A stretch of 6,942 nucleotides of DNA. Origin: JBPOFM01 sp038259855. Lineage in GTDB: Bacteria; Bacteroidota; Bacteroidia; Flavobacteriales; Flavobacteriaceae. This document shows positions 1 to 6,813 of the stretch, piece by piece; the first letter of the stretch is position 1; each line of letters opens with the position of its first letter. Where the stretch lies: NCBI GenBank assembly GCA_038259855.1, contig JBBSOJ010000180.1, positions 1 through 6,942 on the forward strand. The letters run 5' to 3'. The position numbers and the translations under genes were made by a program. The notes beneath the pieces are model-generated. The model had not been told where the DNA came from and did no database searches. It saw only the letters and a list, made by a program, of their open reading frames with translations.

Positions 1-606
1 ATGTTTCATGTGTTCAACGCAAGTTTGAGCCAGCGTGATGACCATATTAGGAATATTGGTTATTTATGGAATCCGAAACTGAACCTTTATTATGTCGCCG
101 CAAAGGAAACTATGAATTCTGGTCTGCTGCCAAAAATATTGGCTTATGTAGGTTCTATCAGTATTGAACGTACATGGCGAGCAGAAGGACAGAATGTCAA
201 CAGGCAAGTCAAAATGAGCGACATTACAGCGATTTCCACTGCTTTGAATGATGGCTGGGTAATTACCTTTCCCCAAGGAACCACAACACCTTTTAAACCC
301 ATCAGAAAAGGTACAGCACATATTATCAAACGCTACAAGCCTATCGTGGTGCCAATAGTTATTGATGGATTTAGACGCTCTTTCGACAAAAAAGGATTAC
401 GTGTCAAAAAGAAAAACATTCTTCAATCCATGGAAATCAAAGCACCATTGGAAATTGATTACGAAAACGAAACCATCGACCAAATCGTCGAAAAAATCGA
501 ATACGCCATTGAGCAACATCCATCATTCTTAAAAGTGATTCCGCAAGATGAATTGATGGCACAAGAGGAGTTGAATCGTATGCGGAAGTGGAAAGCGAAG
601 AATTAG
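1..606 (+). CDS. PlsC-like 1-acyl-glycerol-3-phosphate acyltransferase, 3' part (5' end outside window)
   Basis: Partial gene: the last 201 codons, ending with TAG at 604-606. The family (LPLAT/PlsC) transfers a fatty-acyl group to lysophosphatidate or a related lysolipid at the inner face of the cytoplasmic membrane. Visible blocks, numbered from the window start: residues 33-59 (AAKETM through ISIERTW) match the region leading to motif II; FPQGTT at 90-95 with K99 nearby is motif III; IVVPIVIDG at 115-123 is motif IV. The catalytic NHxxxxD motif I is absent and should lie just upstream, so the ATG at position 1 is probably an internal Met and not the start. Motif III usually reads FPEGTRS; here Gln replaces the Glu. 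The tail (about 180-201) is charged and probably helical. The stop codon runs directly into a 7-bp tandem array. Family assignment is firm; the exact acceptor lipid cannot be told. Confidence 0.85.
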   Translation: MFHVFNASLSQRDDHIRNIGYLWNPKLNLYYVAAKETMNSGLLPKILAYVGSISIERTWRAEGQNVNRQVKMSDITAISTALNDGWVITFPQGTTTPFKPIRKGTAHIIKRYKPIVVPIVIDGFRRSFDKKGLRVKKKNILQSMEIKAPLEIDYENETIDQIVEKIEYAIEQHPSFLKVIPQDELMAQEELNRMRKWKAKN

Positions 607-656
607 TAGGCAGTAGGCAGTCTTCAGTAGGCAGTAGGCAGTCTTCAGTAGGCAGT
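605..656. repeat. Heptanucleotide tandem array A (AGTAGGC / AGTCTTC)
   Basis: Seven 7-bp units plus a 3-bp remainder. The order is AGTAGGC, AGTAGGC, AGTCTTC, then the same three again, then AGTAGGC and AGT, so a 21-bp higher-order unit (605-625, 626-646) is repeated twice exactly. The array begins inside the acyltransferase stop codon: the AG of TAG is the start of the first unit, and the next codon (607-609) is again TAG in frame. Five units carry TAG on the plus strand, in two of the three frames. It probably arose by replication slippage. No coding or hairpin role is visible. Confidence 0.9.
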
Positions 657-731
657 TTTTTAAAAATACAATCTGAAGAATAAAAATCAATTATCATTAC
701 TGAAGTATATACTTTTTTTTTACTTTTCTAT

Positions 732-820
732 CATCTAACATCTAACATCTAACATCTAACATCTAACATCTAACATCTAACATCTAACATCTAGCATCTA
801 GCATCTAGCATCTAACATCT
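732..820. repeat. Heptanucleotide tandem array B (CATCTAA / CATCTAG)
   Basis: Twelve full 7-bp units at 732-815 plus a partial unit, CATCT, at 816-820. From the left there are eight CATCTAA, three CATCTAG (788-808), and one CATCTAA (809-815). The final T (820) is also the last base of the methyltransferase stop codon (TGA on the minus strand, 822-820). On the methyltransferase strand each full unit reads TTAGATG or CTAGATG and so carries a TAG, which falls in all three reading frames within about 25 nt of the true stop. The clustered A-to-G variants suggest local duplication of units. Confidence 0.93.
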
Positions 821-1560
821 CAAACCGACATCCTCTGTCTAACCGCTTCATACAAAAACGCACCACAAGCTACAGAAACATTCAACGATTCAATCTCACC
901 TAAAATTGGTAATTTGGCCTTGTCATCTACCACTTTCAAAATGGACGGATTGATGCCTTTCCCTTCAGAGCCCATAATAATCGCGCAAGGCTCGGTAAAA
1001 GAGACGTCGTAGAGATTTTGGTCTGTTTTTTCAGTGGCGGCAATTACTTTAATACCTGAAGCCTGCATATAAAAAACGGCATCTTTAATATGGTCCACTT
1101 TACAGATCGGAATTTTAAAAATGGCGCCAGCACTCGTCTTGATGGTATCGCCATTTACAGGGGCACCACCTTTTTTCTGAATGATGATACCGGAAACACC
1201 GGTACATTCTGCAGTTCTGATAATGGCACCAAAATTACGCACGTCACTCAACTGATCTAAAAGCAAGAACAGTGGTGTTTTGCCAGATTCCATGACATTA
1301 GTTACCAATTCTTCTAAAGGGTAGAAACTGATGGGAGCAATTTGTGCCACCACACCTTGATGATTTTTAGTGGTAAGTCGGTTAAGTTTTTCAACCGGAA
1401 CATAAGAAGAATTTAAACGTTCTTTATGTAAGAGTTGCTCGAGCTCAGTAAACAGCTCGCCTCGTAACCCTTTCTGTAAAAATATTTTATCAATGTTTTC
1501 TCCAGATTTGATCGCTTCAATAACCGCTCTGATGCCAAAAATTGTTGTTTCGTGTTCCAT
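820..1560 (-). CDS. rlmB: TrmH/SpoU-family 23S rRNA (guanosine-2'-O)-methyltransferase, RlmB-like
   Basis: Encodes 246 residues, close to E. coli RlmB (243). The family methylates a ribose 2'-OH in RNA using S-adenosylmethionine; RlmB modifies G2251 in the peptidyl-transferase P-loop of 23S rRNA, in the cytoplasm. Residues about 5-78 form the SpoU substrate-binding domain (from TTIFGIRAVIEAI to HQGVVAQ). Residues about 96-240 form the SPOUT knot: motif 1 LSDVRNFGAIIRTAECTG (104-121, with N109, R115, E118), motif 2 IMGSEGKG (195-202) and motif 3 LPILGEIESLNVSVACG (217-233, with N227). All key residues are present. An in-frame ATG at 1584 would add eight residues, but those codons contain the TACCTTTG promoter element, so 1560 is chosen as the start. 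The gene stands alone, convergent with the acyltransferase gene and separated from susD by a terminator. The family is certain; the exact target base is inferred from similarity. Confidence 0.9.
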   Translation of the reverse strand: MEHETTIFGIRAVIEAIKSGENIDKIFLQKGLRGELFTELEQLLHKERLNSSYVPVEKLNRLTTKNHQGVVAQIAPISFYPLEELVTNVMESGKTPLFLLLDQLSDVRNFGAIIRTAECTGVSGIIIQKKGGAPVNGDTIKTSAGAIFKIPICKVDHIKDAVFYMQASGIKVIAATEKTDQNLYDVSFTEPCAIIMGSEGKGINPSILKVVDDKAKLPILGEIESLNVSVACGAFLYEAVRQRMSV

Positions 1561-1564
1561 GACG

Positions 1565-1572
1565 CAAAGGTA
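1565..1572 (-). promoter_or_regulatory. Promoter -7 element of the methyltransferase gene (TACCTTTG), probably leaderless
   Basis: The minus strand reads TACCTTTG, a perfect match to the Bacteroidota -7 consensus TAnnTTTG. Only four bases (CGTC) separate it from the ATG at 1560, so transcription would begin at or very near the start codon. No TTG is found 17-23 bp further upstream, so the -33 half is weak or missing. The location right before the start and just after the upstream terminator makes a promoter role likely. Confidence 0.6.
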
Positions 1573-1619
1573 TAAAATAAACACTCTTATTTTGGAAGGT
1601 TTAAAAAAAACGCTATATA

Positions 1620-1658
1620 AAAAAACCTCCTAAGGTTTTTAAGCTTAAGAGGTTTTTT
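1620..1658 (-). terminator. Rho-independent terminator of the susC-susD unit (symmetrical)
   Basis: A 10-bp stem pairs AAAAAACCTC (1620-1629) with GAGGTTTTTT (1649-1658). After one C:A mismatch come four more pairs (TAAG 1631-1634 with CTTA 1644-1647) and a 9-base loop. It lies 22 bp after the susD stop codon. The T run follows the stem on either strand, so it could act in both directions, but the only gene reading into it is susD on the minus strand. It isolates the following methyltransferase gene from transporter transcription. Confidence 0.85.
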
Positions 1659-1680
1659 AAAATGTGTTGTGGTATGTTAT

Positions 1681-3261
1681 TTAGTTCACGTCCCAAAATA
1701 GTTTACTCAAAATGGTGTCCCCATTAGGTAAACTACCAACTGCATCAGAAAGATTATCCCCGTTTAGCGTTTGCAATGTTTGTGGATAACGAATTCTAAA
1801 AGGCAAATCTGTTGAGCCAGTTGCCGCTTTAAACTCATAGCTGGTAATTTCAGATGCTGCTGCTTGATCTGCGGGTAATGTATAAGTTTCACCTGGTAAA
1901 AGAAGGATGTCCGTATTAGGGAATCCTGTTCTTCTGTATTCAGCCCAAGCTTCATGTGCTTGCATATAAAGAGCAACATACTTTTGTGTGATCACATTTT
2001 CCAAATTCGCTGCTGGTAAATTAGCAACAAAAGCATCAGCATCTCCAGATGAAACACCCCATCTTAGCATAGAGGCACGAACACCATTTTCATAGAAAAT
2101 TTGATCAAAGTTGTTTATTTCCGAAAGTAAGAATTGTACTTCTGCATACTCCATTAATACATTTCCAAAATCTGGACGTAATACCTTACTGCTCATATAT
2201 GAATAAGTGGTACGTGGCAATAAGTTAGTGACAGGGAAAGCAAAAGGTATCCCTTGATAATCGGCTAAATTAGTACTCATAGCATAATCACCAGCTTTTA
2301 TGCTATTGATGCTAGCGGCCTTTGGTGCTACCATCTCAAAAAGGCGTGGATCAGCACCATAATTACCTGTTTCACCTTTTAATAGATCAACAAACGGAGC
2401 TGCAACAGCAAAATCCGTTCTAGCTATAAATGCATCCCAGAAAGGTGAAGAATTAGCATCTGATGTTTCGTATAGTTGTATCGCATTGTCATCATTTGAA
2501 GTCATTACACCAGATGATATTGCAGCTGCAATTGCACTATTAGCAACACCAGCATCAACGGCTTTCAATCTATTTGCAATTCTTAGAATCAAGCTATTCG
2601 CAAATTTTTTCCATTTTGTCGCATCACCATTGAAGATGTTGTCCCCACTTATAAAAACTGGTTCATCAACATTGATCATGTCTGCAGACTCTCTTAGTTC
2701 TTTTAAGATGTCCACATAAATTTTCTGTTGTGATGCAAATACAGGCGATTTTATATCGTCGACCTTTAATGCTTCAAAATCAGGATCATCTGAGCCATAT
2801 GAATAGTACGGAACATCGCCAAAAAAGTTGGTAAGATCACTGAAAACCAATGCGAGCATAATTCGAGAAGCAGCAATTTGATTATCATTATTTCCTACTG
2901 CCGCAACTAAAGCAGCAGTTTCAGGATCAACATTTAAATCGATAATAGTTTTAAATTCTGTAGCGATGAAATAAGAGTTTTGATACAAACTTGTGGATGA
3001 GGTTTCACGATAAAGATAGCGATCCTCATCAGCATAGGCTGTTTGGCCCCAATATTCCATCCAGTTTAAATCCAATCTTCCCATATTAAAATCATCACGG
3101 GTAACGTCAGTATAGCGCTTAGTCCCATAGTTGAAAATGGTATTGGTCAACACGAATTCTGGACTATTAGGATTCTCATTTAATTCTTCCAAGCCATCAT
3201 CACATGACGATGTCATTATGAGTGCTGCGAAAGATAAAGTTATTGCAAGTATTCTTTTCAT
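1681..3261 (-). CDS. SusD/RagB-family outer-membrane nutrient-binding lipoprotein
   Basis: Encodes 526 residues, a normal length for SusD-like proteins. It would sit on the cell surface as the substrate-binding lid of the SusC barrel encoded just upstream. Residues 1-19 are a lipoprotein signal peptide with Cys at 20 (MTSSC); the acidic stretch after it (DDGLEE) fits the Bacteroidota export signal for surface lipoproteins. Features seen: LNENPNSP (27-34), LTNFFGDVPYYS (143-154), NGDATKWKKFANSLILRIAN (211-230), EYAEVQFLLSE (371-381), and the KYVALYMQAHEAWAEYRRTG segment (427-446). The helical stretches between these fit the TPR-like SusD fold. The pattern resembles the SusD-like_2 branch more than the classical starch SusD, from memory of the family. 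The start ATG lies 6 bp after the susC stop, with no Shine-Dalgarno sequence, so translation is probably coupled. The substrate is unknown: no degradative enzyme is encoded nearby. Confidence 0.92.
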   Translation of the reverse strand: MKRILAITLSFAALIMTSSCDDGLEELNENPNSPEFVLTNTIFNYGTKRYTDVTRDDFNMGRLDLNWMEYWGQTAYADEDRYLYRETSSTSLYQNSYFIATEFKTIIDLNVDPETAALVAAVGNNDNQIAASRIMLALVFSDLTNFFGDVPYYSYGSDDPDFEALKVDDIKSPVFASQQKIYVDILKELRESADMINVDEPVFISGDNIFNGDATKWKKFANSLILRIANRLKAVDAGVANSAIAAAISSGVMTSNDDNAIQLYETSDANSSPFWDAFIARTDFAVAAPFVDLLKGETGNYGADPRLFEMVAPKAASINSIKAGDYAMSTNLADYQGIPFAFPVTNLLPRTTYSYMSSKVLRPDFGNVLMEYAEVQFLLSEINNFDQIFYENGVRASMLRWGVSSGDADAFVANLPAANLENVITQKYVALYMQAHEAWAEYRRTGFPNTDILLLPGETYTLPADQAAASEITSYEFKAATGSTDLPFRIRYPQTLQTLNGDNLSDAVGSLPNGDTILSKLFWDVN

Positions 3262-3267
3262 AATTTT

Positions 3268-6200
3268 TTAAAATTTTAATTCTACGTTAAATCCTATTGA
3301 GCGAGTAGATGGCAATGCACCACCTTCTGAACCTTGTATATTTCCACTTCCACCACTTGCAGATTCAGGATCAAAATTATCATTATCTAAGCCCCAAGTC
3401 GCTAGGTTCCTACCATATAATGATAAGGTAACCGCTGCTAAGTCATTCATAATCTTTTTAGGTAAAGTGTAGCTTAAGGTAACTTCACGAAGTTTTATAT
3501 AGCTCGCATCAAAAACATTCTGTGCGTCGTTCCCGAAGTAGTAATCTGTACCCCAAGCTTGAGCTGGAATTGCTTGTGTGTTTGTAGCAGTATTAGTTAC
3601 AGTGTATGAGCCATCGTCATTATAAGTTACATCACCAGTTACACCTTGATTGACCACGCCATCAACACGAATGTTGTTTGCCGCAGTCTCTTCTAATATT
3701 CCAGAATAGTGACCCCATAGATTTGTTAATGATCGATACACTCCTCCTTCTTGAACATCTATCAAGAAACTTAAGTTGATGCCCTTATAGGAAAATGAGT
3801 TTCTAAAGCCCATATTATAATCTGGCAATACTGAACCAAGATTTTCTACATTTCTAGTCTCAAGATAGCTTCCATCTGCGCCGACTACTTTATTTCCTTC
3901 AGAATCAAATACGTAATTAGTACCTCTGATTTGTCCATAAGATTCGCCAACAACAGCATTTAATGAAACACCGTTAAAAGGATATGTAGCCAAAGTTAGC
4001 GAATTTACACCAGGAATAAGCTTCAATAATTCATTCTTGTTTTTTGCAAAATTAAAGGTAAAATCCCAAGTAAAATTGTCGTTTGTTATAGGAGTAATGT
4101 TAACTAAAGCTTCAATACCCTTGTTTGAAAGCTCACCACCATTTGTAAAAACAGCATTATAACCTGTAGCTGGGTCCAACTGCACGCGAGTAATTAAATC
4201 TGTAGTTATTTGATCATAGTACGTAAAATCAAAACCTAATCTTCTATTAAAGAATGACATTTCAAGACCAATTTCTTTAGTTGTAGTGAACTCGGGTGTT
4301 AAATTTGGATTTTGCTTTGTTTCATCATTTTCATATTGAATGAGTGAACCATTTGGTCCAAACGGAGGACGTGATGTAAAAGTGTTTTTTAATTGATATG
4401 GATCTGTATCGCTACCTACACGCGCATATCCACCACGAATCTTTCCAAAACTCAACCAGCTGGCATCAATCAGTTCACTGAATACAAAACTACCATTAAG
4501 TGATGGGTAAAAATAAGAATTATTTCCTGCAGGTAAGGTTGAAGACCAGTCATTTCTGAAAGTTCCAGAAACGTAGAGTAAACCATCGTAACCAAACGAA
4601 GCAGAACCAAATACACTATTTATTCTTTTTCGGCCGTCGTTTTGAGTGACAAGTAAAGGATCGCTTGAATTGTTTAACGAGTATATTCCTGGAGTCGCCA
4701 AACCTCCTTGAGTTTGAGCTGTAACCCTGTGTGTTTCATTGTCACGTCTATTAACTCCTACAAAAGCGTCAAGAGTCAATTTATTTTCTAAAAAGCTATC
4801 GTCAAAGTGTAATCGACCTTCATAGTTTAACTCTTGAAAGGTTCTATCGGCATTTTGGTAGAAAGATTGATCTACTGAACCGATAGCTCTTCTATTATCA
4901 ATACGCAAGCTATAGGTATCAATATATAAATTTGCAACAGCATAGAGATTATCAGTGAAATTATACTGTGTACCAAAAGTACCATACCAACGCGTTCTCT
5001 TATCCGTTGAAATATTCTCATTAAGTGTCCAATATGGATTGTCTGAATACAATGGGTCCTTATTATCTACACTCACAATATTCCAAGATCTCTGACTACC
5101 ATCAGGTCTCAAATATTTTTTCAATCTTTCATAGTCCAATGAAGTTTGACCGAATTGATATAACTGTTGTATAACACCTTCACCAGTATAGCCAATGGCC
5201 GGTCTATTAAAACCATCAGTGATTGTCAAGTTCACACTACCGTTTACCTTTAGCCTATCTGTAATTTGAGACATACCATTCATGGCCACAGTAGTTCTAT
5301 CCAAACTTGTGTTTGGCACAATACCTTTTTGTTGTGAGTTGTTTAGAGAGAATCTTATATTAGATTTTTCATCGCCTTGCGTGAAAGCTAACCCTGTATT
5401 TAATGTGACTCCAGTATTAAAGAAATCACTTTTGTCATTTTTAGGATACATCCAAGGGCGAGGTTTTAGATAGTCTTCAGGATATGACTCGTCTAAATTG
5501 TCCCAATGCAGAACAAGTTGATTTGGATCATATTTAGGACCCCATGACTCATCCGTACCATAATCTACAATATTGTAATCAACACCATTAATGTTAGCTG
5601 TATCAAAACCAGATTGCTCAAAAGTACTTGGGTTTCCAGCACCACCACCATATAATTTTTGGATTTTAGGCAATATATTTACTTGATCAAACGTCATGCC
5701 TGAATTTAAGGTAACTTCTGCTTTACCGTTCTTGCCTGATTTGGTGGTAATAAGAATCACCCCATTTGACCCTCTAGAGCCATAAAGTGCAGCAGCAGCT
5801 CCACCTTTTAGAACACTTACATTTTCAACATCACTAGGGTTGATGTCAAATGAAGCATCACCGTAATCACGGCCACCGCCACCTGTTTGTGCGGCATTGG
5901 AGTTGTAATTACTATTGTCCAACGGAATACCATCAACAACGATAAGAGGCTTGTTTTCTCCTGTTACAGAACTTGCACCCCTAAGTAAGATTCGTGTAGA
6001 ACCACCCAATCCTCCAGAAGGAGTAGATACAGAAACACCCGCAACCTTACCTGATAAGGAGCTCAACGCATTGCTTGGTTTTGATTTATTGATTTCTTCA
6101 CCGCCCAAGTCCTGAACAGCATAACCGAGAGATTTTTTGTCACGGCTCACTCCAAGAGCAGTAATAACAACTTCATCTAATGTATTATCTTGAGATAACT

Positions 6201-6480
6201 TTACATTGATTACACTCTCCGTCCCAACAGGAATAGATTTGGTGCCATACCCCACGTAACGAAACTCAAGAATTTGACCTTGACTAGCATTAATAGAGTA
6301 AATACCGTCAAAATCTGTTGATACACCTGTTGCTGTTCCTTTAATTACGACAGTCGCACCAGGGAGCGGCATGTCATTTTCGTCCGTAACCTTTCCAGTT
6401 ACCGAACCTTCTTGTGCAAAACTTATTTGCACCATAAACGCTAACAAAAGCGTTAGAATTCCACTAAACCTTGTTTTCAT
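3268..6480 (-). CDS. SusC/RagA-family TonB-dependent outer-membrane transporter
   Basis: Encodes 1070 residues, typical of SusC-like proteins. It imports a ligand captured by its SusD partner across the outer membrane, using energy from TonB-ExbBD. Residues 1-22 are a signal peptide, probably cut after SFA. Residues about 25-96 form a carboxypeptidase-regulatory-like beta domain (GSVTGKVTDENDMPLPGATV, DFDGIYSI). A TonB-box-like LDEVVITALG lies at 101-110. The plug spans about 112-250 and includes LLRGASS, PLIVVDGIPLD and the SusC signature LKGGAAAALYGSRGSNGVIL (224-243). The rest is a beta-barrel ending in SIGFNVELKF with the expected terminal Phe. There is no extra N-terminal STN signalling domain, so nothing in the protein suggests direct control of an anti-sigma factor. 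It is the first gene of a two-gene unit with susD. The ligand could be a glycan, a peptide or something else. Confidence 0.94.
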   Translation of the reverse strand: MKTRFSGILTLLLAFMVQISFAQEGSVTGKVTDENDMPLPGATVVIKGTATGVSTDFDGIYSINASQGQILEFRYVGYGTKSIPVGTESVINVKLSQDNTLDEVVITALGVSRDKKSLGYAVQDLGGEEINKSKPSNALSSLSGKVAGVSVSTPSGGLGGSTRILLRGASSVTGENKPLIVVDGIPLDNSNYNSNAAQTGGGGRDYGDASFDINPSDVENVSVLKGGAAAALYGSRGSNGVILITTKSGKNGKAEVTLNSGMTFDQVNILPKIQKLYGGGAGNPSTFEQSGFDTANINGVDYNIVDYGTDESWGPKYDPNQLVLHWDNLDESYPEDYLKPRPWMYPKNDKSDFFNTGVTLNTGLAFTQGDEKSNIRFSLNNSQQKGIVPNTSLDRTTVAMNGMSQITDRLKVNGSVNLTITDGFNRPAIGYTGEGVIQQLYQFGQTSLDYERLKKYLRPDGSQRSWNIVSVDNKDPLYSDNPYWTLNENISTDKRTRWYGTFGTQYNFTDNLYAVANLYIDTYSLRIDNRRAIGSVDQSFYQNADRTFQELNYEGRLHFDDSFLENKLTLDAFVGVNRRDNETHRVTAQTQGGLATPGIYSLNNSSDPLLVTQNDGRKRINSVFGSASFGYDGLLYVSGTFRNDWSSTLPAGNNSYFYPSLNGSFVFSELIDASWLSFGKIRGGYARVGSDTDPYQLKNTFTSRPPFGPNGSLIQYENDETKQNPNLTPEFTTTKEIGLEMSFFNRRLGFDFTYYDQITTDLITRVQLDPATGYNAVFTNGGELSNKGIEALVNITPITNDNFTWDFTFNFAKNKNELLKLIPGVNSLTLATYPFNGVSLNAVVGESYGQIRGTNYVFDSEGNKVVGADGSYLETRNVENLGSVLPDYNMGFRNSFSYKGINLSFLIDVQEGGVYRSLTNLWGHYSGILEETAANNIRVDGVVNQGVTGDVTYNDDGSYTVTNTATNTQAIPAQAWGTDYYFGNDAQNVFDASYIKLREVTLSYTLPKKIMNDLAAVTLSLYGRNLATWGLDNDNFDPESASGGSGNIQGSEGGALPSTRSIGFNVELKF

Positions 6481-6537
6481 ATTTTAAATTAATTTGAATT
6501 AGTCTGGCGTAAAAGTGCTAATAAAAAGTTAAAAAAG

Positions 6538-6570
6538 CAACATTAATTGAAAAGAATTAGGTTTCTCAAA
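6538..6570 (-). promoter_or_regulatory. Candidate susC promoter (TTTG - 21 bp - TAATGTTG)
   Basis: On the minus strand, TTTG (6570-6567) is followed after 21 bp by TAATGTTG (6545-6538), which matches the Bacteroidota -7 consensus TAnnTTTG at all but one base. The spacing lies in the usual 17-23 bp range. Transcription would start near 6533, giving a leader of about 50 nt that is AT-rich and lacks a Shine-Dalgarno sequence. AT-rich DNA yields such matches by chance, so this is only a candidate. Confidence 0.35.
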
Positions 6571-6594
6571 CAAATAAATTTTTATTTCAACTAG

Positions 6595-6614
6595 AGTTTA
6601 AAGAGGTGTAAACT
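6595..6614. promoter_or_regulatory. Inverted repeat, possible operator upstream of susC
   Basis: AGTTTA (6595-6600) and TAAACT (6609-6614) form perfect 6-bp arms around an 8-bp spacer. It lies 24 bp upstream of the proposed -33 element, a position where an activator could bind. The arms are AT-rich and could occur by chance; no regulator gene is visible in the window. Confidence 0.2.
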
Positions 6615-6813
6615 TTCAATATGCTGATGGTTAATGAGTTATTAAAATTTCTGCTTTTTGAGGTCTGTTTGTTGGGCTTCAGATAGAAAGACAGAGAGTG
6701 TTTGGAAGAAAAAGATGGGAAATGTTTTTTTTTGATTTGAAAAACTTGAGGTGGTGCTGTACATTAGAAATATATTTTTCAGAATCTGAGCCTTACCATG
6801 TTTATAACCCTGT

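Larger units (their letters stand above)
6481..6813. other. Non-coding region upstream of susC
   Basis: These 333 bp lie between the stop codon of the barrel-protein gene on the right and the susC start, both on the minus strand. The region is AT-rich. No convincing open reading frame, tRNA or other structured RNA is seen. It holds a candidate susC promoter (6538-6570) and a small inverted repeat (6595-6614). A run of nine T at 6725-6733 is not preceded by a stable hairpin, so no clear terminator for the upstream gene was found. Some read-through into susC cannot be excluded. Confidence 0.7.

Noticed and set aside
64..329. Two minus-strand open frames inside the acyltransferase gene
   Set aside because: They are antisense shadows of a well-supported coding frame and have no recognisable protein features.
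437..697. Minus-strand open frame of 86 codons with a repeated LPTEDCL motif
   Set aside because: It lies antisense to the acyltransferase gene, and its repeats are only the translation of the 7-bp array A. There is no start context or family resemblance.
703..721. Palindrome AAGTATATACTT running into nine T, a possible terminator for the acyltransferase gene
   Set aside because: The stem would have only four AT-rich pairs around a 4-base loop. It is too weak to call, though it could contribute to termination.
605..820. CRISPR array or phase-variable promoter as an explanation of the tandem repeats
   Set aside because: The units are 7 bp with no unique spacers, which rules out CRISPR. The arrays lie at the 3' ends of both genes, so they cannot switch a promoter or a reading-frame start.
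2486..2719. Plus-strand open frame of 77 codons within susD
   Set aside because: Antisense to a strongly supported SusD-like protein, with hydrophobic composition caused by reading the complementary strand.
5282..6115. Plus-strand open frames at 5282-5473 and 5915-6115 within susC
   Set aside because: Antisense to the conserved plug and barrel regions of the transporter; no independent evidence of coding.
6571..6578. TTTATTTG on the minus strand as an alternative -7 element of susC
   Set aside because: It matches TAnnTTTG at seven of eight positions but lacks a TTG at suitable spacing, so the element at 6538-6545 is preferred.
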